From the NCBI GenBank assembly GCA_017467225.1, contig JAFTSR010000021.1:1-7097 (forward strand): a stretch of 7,097 nucleotides of DNA, in the 5' to 3' direction. The translations under genes were made by a program, and so were the position numbers. Positions 4,105-7,097 of this stretch are shown here, one piece after another (position 1 is the first letter of the stretch; every line of letters starts with the position of its first letter). The notes beneath the pieces are model-generated. The model had not been told where the DNA came from. It ran no database searches and worked only from the letters and a program-made list of their open reading frames with translations. This DNA is from Clostridia bacterium (lineage in GTDB: Bacteria; Bacillota_A; Clostridia; Oscillospirales; CAG-272).

Positions 4105-6351
4105 TTATGCGATCGGCGGTTCTTCCAGCAGCTCTTTTGCCGTGATCTCCGCAGGTGCTGCAGGAACCTTCAGCTTGCGATAGCCCTTGGCGGTCTCCAG
4201 TCGCCGGGCGCTCTTTTCGGGGGAGATCGCCTCGGCACGTGCGAGCTTTGCGCCCTTTTTGAGCTGCATGATCTGCACGCCGGACGCCGAACGTGTGCTC
4301 ATTTCGGGGATGAGCGAGGATTTGATCAGAATACCGCGGTCGTTGCTGCTGGTGAGGAACAGCTCCAGCGGCTTGTTGGCCTTCTCATAGAAGACGCCGA
4401 CAATGGGAGAGGCGGTGGAATATGCGCCGGTCAGCTTTTTGCGATTACCCTTCATTTCGTAGGCGGAAAGGCTGACGCGAACGCCCTTGCCGTTCTCAAA
4501 CAGCATGACCAAGTGATCCTTTTCGGGATAAGAATTCTGAATGTTGACCATGACGGGACGCTCACCCTCGGCCATGCCGAGCTTGGAGGGAACGAAATCG
4601 CCAAGCATTGCCGCCTTGGTCATTTCAAAATCGGCTACGCGGCTGCGGTACATCTGCGCTTGGTTGGTAAAGAAGACCAGCTCATCGGTGTTGTTGCACT
4701 CAGTCGTAAAGACAATGCGGTCGCCTTCCTTGACCTTCTGATCCTCAACGCCGGTGTTAGAGCGAAGAGAAAGCTTTTTGAAATAGCCCTCTCGGCTCAT
4801 CAGAATGCAGACGGGCACGTTTTCGACGGCATTCTCATCCTCGTCGTACTCCTGAATGTCGCCGTCCTGAATGATCAGCGTGCGACGCGGCTGCGCGTAC
4901 TTCTGCTTGATGGTCTGCAGCTGCTTGACAACGACACCGCGCAGCTTGATCTCATCGGCAAGCGTTTCCTCCATATCGGCGATCTCCTTTTGCAAGGATT
5001 CGATCTCGCCGATGCGGTCAAGAATGTATCGCTTATTCAAATTGCGCAGCTTGATGTCAGCAATGTAGTTGGCCTGCAGCTCGTCGATCTGGAAGCCCTC
5101 CATCAAGTTGGGGATGACCTGGTCGTCCTCCTCGGTCTTGCGGATGATGCGGATGGCCTTATCAATATCCAGCAAAATTTTGCCAAGGCCCAGAAGTAGG
5201 TGCAGCTTTTCCTTTTTGCGTGCCAGTTCAAAGGTGATTTCGCGGCGGACGCAGTTCAAGCGGAACTTGATCCACTCCAGGAGAATGTCACGTACACCGA
5301 GCGTCTTGGGCGTGGCATCCACAAGCACGTTGAAGTTGCACTTGAAGTTGCTCTCAAGCGGTGTCTGCTTGAAAAGACGCAGCATCAGCTTGTCGGGATC
5401 GACGCCGCGGCGCAGATCCAGCGTCAGCTTGAAGCCGTTACGGTCGATCTCATCGCGGAAGTCGGTTACGTCCTTGAGCTTACCTTCCTTGATCATGTCG
5501 GTCAGCTTTTTCATGATCTGCTCGATAGTGGTGGAGTAGGGAATCTGCAGCACCTCGATGCAGTTGTTGGCCTTGTCGTACTGATAGCGGGCACGCAGAC
5601 GAACGCTGCCCTGTCCCGTTTCAAAAATCTCGCGCATCTGCTCGCGGTCGTAGATCAGTTCACCGCCGCCCGAAAAATCGGGGGCGTGGATGATATCCAT
5701 CAGCTTTTCCATATCGGTCGAAGGCTTTTTGAGCAGCGCGATGGTGCCGTCGCAGATCTCGCCGAGGTTAAAGGAGCAAATGTCCGATGCCATACCGACG
5801 GCAATACCCGAGTTGGGTGTGACCAGGATGTTGGGGAAGGAGGTCGGCAGCAGCGAGGGCTCCTTCATAGTGCCGTCGTAGTTGTCGATCATATCGACAG
5901 CATCCTTGTCAATACCGCTGAACAGCTCAGCGCAGAAGGCATCCAGCTTGACCTCGGTATAACGCGGCGCGGCGTATTTCATGTCAGAGGAATACTGCTT
6001 GCCAAACGCACCCTTGGAATCCACAAACGGGTGTAGCAGCGTTTCATTATCGCGAGTCAGACGCACCATGGTCTCGTAGATGGCGGCATCGCCGTGCGGA
6101 TTGAGTCGCATGGTCTGACCGACAACGTTGGAGCTTTTGGTACGGTTGGAGCCGCTGAGCAAGCCCATTTTATACATGGTATAAAGCAGCTTGCGGTGCG
6201 AGGGCTTGAAGCCGTCGATCTCGGGGATAGCGCGGGAGAGAATGACGGTCATAACGTAGGGCATGTAGTTGGTTTCGATCGTTTCCACGATCGGCTGGGG
6301 ACGCGCGGGGGCATGAATCAGTTCTTTGGGTTCATTTTTCTTTTTCGCCAT
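4105..6351 (-). CDS. parC: Type II topoisomerase subunit A, topoisomerase IV (ParC) type
   Basis: The 748-residue product is the DNA breakage-reunion subunit of a type IIA topoisomerase. It works with an ATPase subunit (ParE/GyrB) to pass DNA duplexes through each other and decatenate chromosomes. The N-terminal part has DGFKPSHRKLLY (46-57), the recognition helix NPHGDAAIYE (84-93), and the catalytic pair R130/Y131 in APRYTEV. SGIAVGMAS (181-189) marks the tower side. A long helical coiled-coil region spans about 355-480. The C-terminal beta-propeller repeats (about 513-706) are few, and no QRRGGKG GyrA-box is present; GNRKKLTG (635-642) is at best a decayed one. That and the E. coli ParC-like length favour ParC over GyrA. 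Position 89, equivalent to E. coli GyrA Ser83, is Ala, and position 93 (Asp87) is Glu. The ATG at 6351 has AAAGGA about 11 bases upstream. It lies 56 bases after sua5. No parE is in the window. Confidence 0.88.
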   Translation of the reverse strand: MAKKKNEPKELIHAPARPQPIVETIETNYMPYVMTVILSRAIPEIDGFKPSHRKLLYTMYKMGLLSGSNRTKSSNVVGQTMRLNPHGDAAIYETMVRLTRDNETLLHPFVDSKGAFGKQYSSDMKYAAPRYTEVKLDAFCAELFSGIDKDAVDMIDNYDGTMKEPSLLPTSFPNILVTPNSGIAVGMASDICSFNLGEICDGTIALLKKPSTDMEKLMDIIHAPDFSGGGELIYDREQMREIFETGQGSVRLRARYQYDKANNCIEVLQIPYSTTIEQIMKKLTDMIKEGKLKDVTDFRDEIDRNGFKLTLDLRRGVDPDKLMLRLFKQTPLESNFKCNFNVLVDATPKTLGVRDILLEWIKFRLNCVRREITFELARKKEKLHLLLGLGKILLDIDKAIRIIRKTEEDDQVIPNLMEGFQIDELQANYIADIKLRNLNKRYILDRIGEIESLQKEIADMEETLADEIKLRGVVVKQLQTIKQKYAQPRRTLIIQDGDIQEYDEDENAVENVPVCILMSREGYFKKLSLRSNTGVEDQKVKEGDRIVFTTECNNTDELVFFTNQAQMYRSRVADFEMTKAAMLGDFVPSKLGMAEGERPVMVNIQNSYPEKDHLVMLFENGKGVRVSLSAYEMKGNRKKLTGAYSTASPIVGVFYEKANKPLELFLTSSNDRGILIKSSLIPEMSTRSASGVQIMQLKKGAKLARAEAISPEKSARRLETAKGYRKLKVPAAPAEITAKELLEEPPIA

Positions 6352-6407
6352 TGGAGAGGTATTCCTTTCCCGGTGTTATTCTATATTTAATGTAAAATTA
6401 CTTTCGA

Positions 6408-7097
6408 TTATAAGCGTACGATGGTATGTGCCGCGGCGCGGATCATACGGTTATACAGTGCAAGACCCAGGCCGCTCTTGGGCGGCAGGTGGGCATAAAT
6501 GACGTCGGGCTTGGCACGGTCGGCATGTCGCAGCAGGGTAAACAGCGTGTGCGCCTGTGCAGCGAGATCGTCGCGCGCGCCGACGGGAAATAGCAGCGTT
6601 TTGGCAGCTGCTTGCGTTAAGTTGGGAATTTCCTCCTCATAACAGAGGATGGCGCAGCGTTTTTCGCGCTGCTCCTTTTGCAGATACATAAGTACGGTAT
6701 CCGGCTCGCCGTCAAGCAGAATGACCGGTGCGTCGGGTGCGTAGTGGCGGTACTTCATGCCGGGAGACAGCACGCGCTCGCCCTCTTTTAACTGGGATGT
6801 GACGGCATCTGCCACCTTGACCTCGCTGACCACCATGCAGAGTGCGTCGTAGGTGATAGCACCCGGGCGCAGAAGCGTAACGCAGTCCTCGCCGTCGATC
6901 GAAACGATAGTAGACTCCAGACCAATCTCCGAGTCACCACCGTCAAGAATGATATCGACACGGCCGTCCATGTCCTCCTTGACGTGCGTGGCACAAGTGG
7001 GGGACGGTTTTCCGGAGAGATTAGCCGACGGCGCGGCAATGGGAACACCGGCGGCTTTGATCAGCGCGCGCGCCACGGAATGGGAAGGGCAGCGCAC
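6408..7097 (-). CDS. L-threonylcarbamoyladenylate synthase Sua5/TsaC, C-terminal part (partial)
   Basis: The reading frame is open to the right edge, so about the first third of the protein (roughly 110-120 residues, judged from a usual Sua5 length near 340-350) is missing. GTG at 7095-7097 is an internal valine, not a start. The enzyme makes threonylcarbamoyl-AMP from threonine, bicarbonate and ATP, the first step of t6A formation on ANN-decoding tRNAs. Visible features, counted from the edge, are the end of the YrdC domain (HSVARALIKAAG, 6-17; IAAPSANLSGKPSPT, 20-34; GLESTIVS, 59-66; LLRPGAIT, 75-82), then the Sua5-specific linker SPGMKYRHYAP (111-121), then the C-terminal Sua5 domain (about 125-229, with SGLGLALYNRMIRAA). 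The linker separates long Sua5 (YwlC type) from short TsaC. It is the first visible gene of the presumed minus-strand operon. Confidence 0.92.
   Translation of the reverse strand: MRCPSHSVARALIKAAGVPIAAPSANLSGKPSPTCATHVKEDMDGRVDIILDGGDSEIGLESTIVSIDGEDCVTLLRPGAITYDALCMVVSEVKVADAVTSQLKEGERVLSPGMKYRHYAPDAPVILLDGEPDTVLMYLQKEQREKRCAILCYEEEIPNLTQAAAKTLLFPVGARDDLAAQAHTLFTLLRHADRAKPDVIYAHLPPKSGLGLALYNRMIRAAAHTIVRL

Noticed and set aside
3826..5199. Long plus-strand open frame (457 codons) opposite thrH, the microprotein and parC
   Set aside because: It spans three minus-strand genes and their gaps, and its translation has no recognisable domain. It is a shadow of the GC-rich topoisomerase coding sequence.
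5200..6036. Plus-strand open frame (278 codons) opposite parC
   Set aside because: It is antisense to conserved topoisomerase motifs including the catalytic tyrosine region, and no domain or binding site supports it.
6352..6407. Promoter for parC in the AT-rich gap after sua5
   Set aside because: On the minus strand TATAGAAT resembles a -10 box, but no acceptable -35 hexamer lies 16-18 bases upstream, and TTTACA is too close to it.
7095..7097. GTG at the right edge as a start codon of the Sua5 gene
   Set aside because: The sequence right at the edge is mid-YrdC domain, and the substrate-binding N-terminal part is missing. The gene is cut by the window and not short.

Overview
The window looks like chromosomal DNA from a low-to-mid GC Gram-positive anaerobe, most likely a gut Clostridia member (Oscillospiraceae/Ruminococcaceae-like). 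This is inferred from four things: strong GGAGG-type ribosome binding sites, a consensus TTGACA/TATACT promoter, a BspA-type leucine-rich-repeat surface protein carrying clostridial Cys/His modules, and a ParC-type topoisomerase subunit. The species cannot be named from the sequence. I see no RNA genes, CRISPR array, insertion sequence, integrase, attachment site or phage gene.

Left edge, plus strand (1-1217): the last codons of an unidentified gene end at 46, followed by a hairpin terminator (54-89). A sigma-A promoter comes directly after it (90-118), then a long Shine-Dalgarno sequence and a 342-residue kinase-fold phosphotransferase (150-1178). That gene ends at a hairpin (1181-1217) that can terminate transcription in both directions.

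Rest of the window, minus strand, read from right to left: the C-terminal two thirds of the tRNA threonylcarbamoyladenosine enzyme Sua5/TsaC (7097-6408, N-terminus outside the window); a ParC/GyrA-type topoisomerase subunit A (6351-4105); a 46-residue single-pass membrane protein (4077-3937); ThrH, a HAD-fold phosphoserine phosphatase/homoserine phosphotransferase (3898-3284); and a 677-residue secreted, membrane-anchored protein with leucine-rich repeats and seven Cys/His modules (3256-1223). The gaps are 56, 27, 38 and 27 bases. None holds a convincing terminator or promoter, so the five genes plausibly form one transcript ending at the shared hairpin.

The operon genes have unrelated jobs: tRNA modification, chromosome decatenation, amino-acid phosphate metabolism and a cell-surface protein. 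Nothing here amounts to a defence or mobile system. The least ordinary items are the surface protein (a regular 39-residue Cys/His array joined to an AT-richer LRR half), the small membrane protein, and the departures from consensus at key positions of the topoisomerase and the kinase-fold protein.
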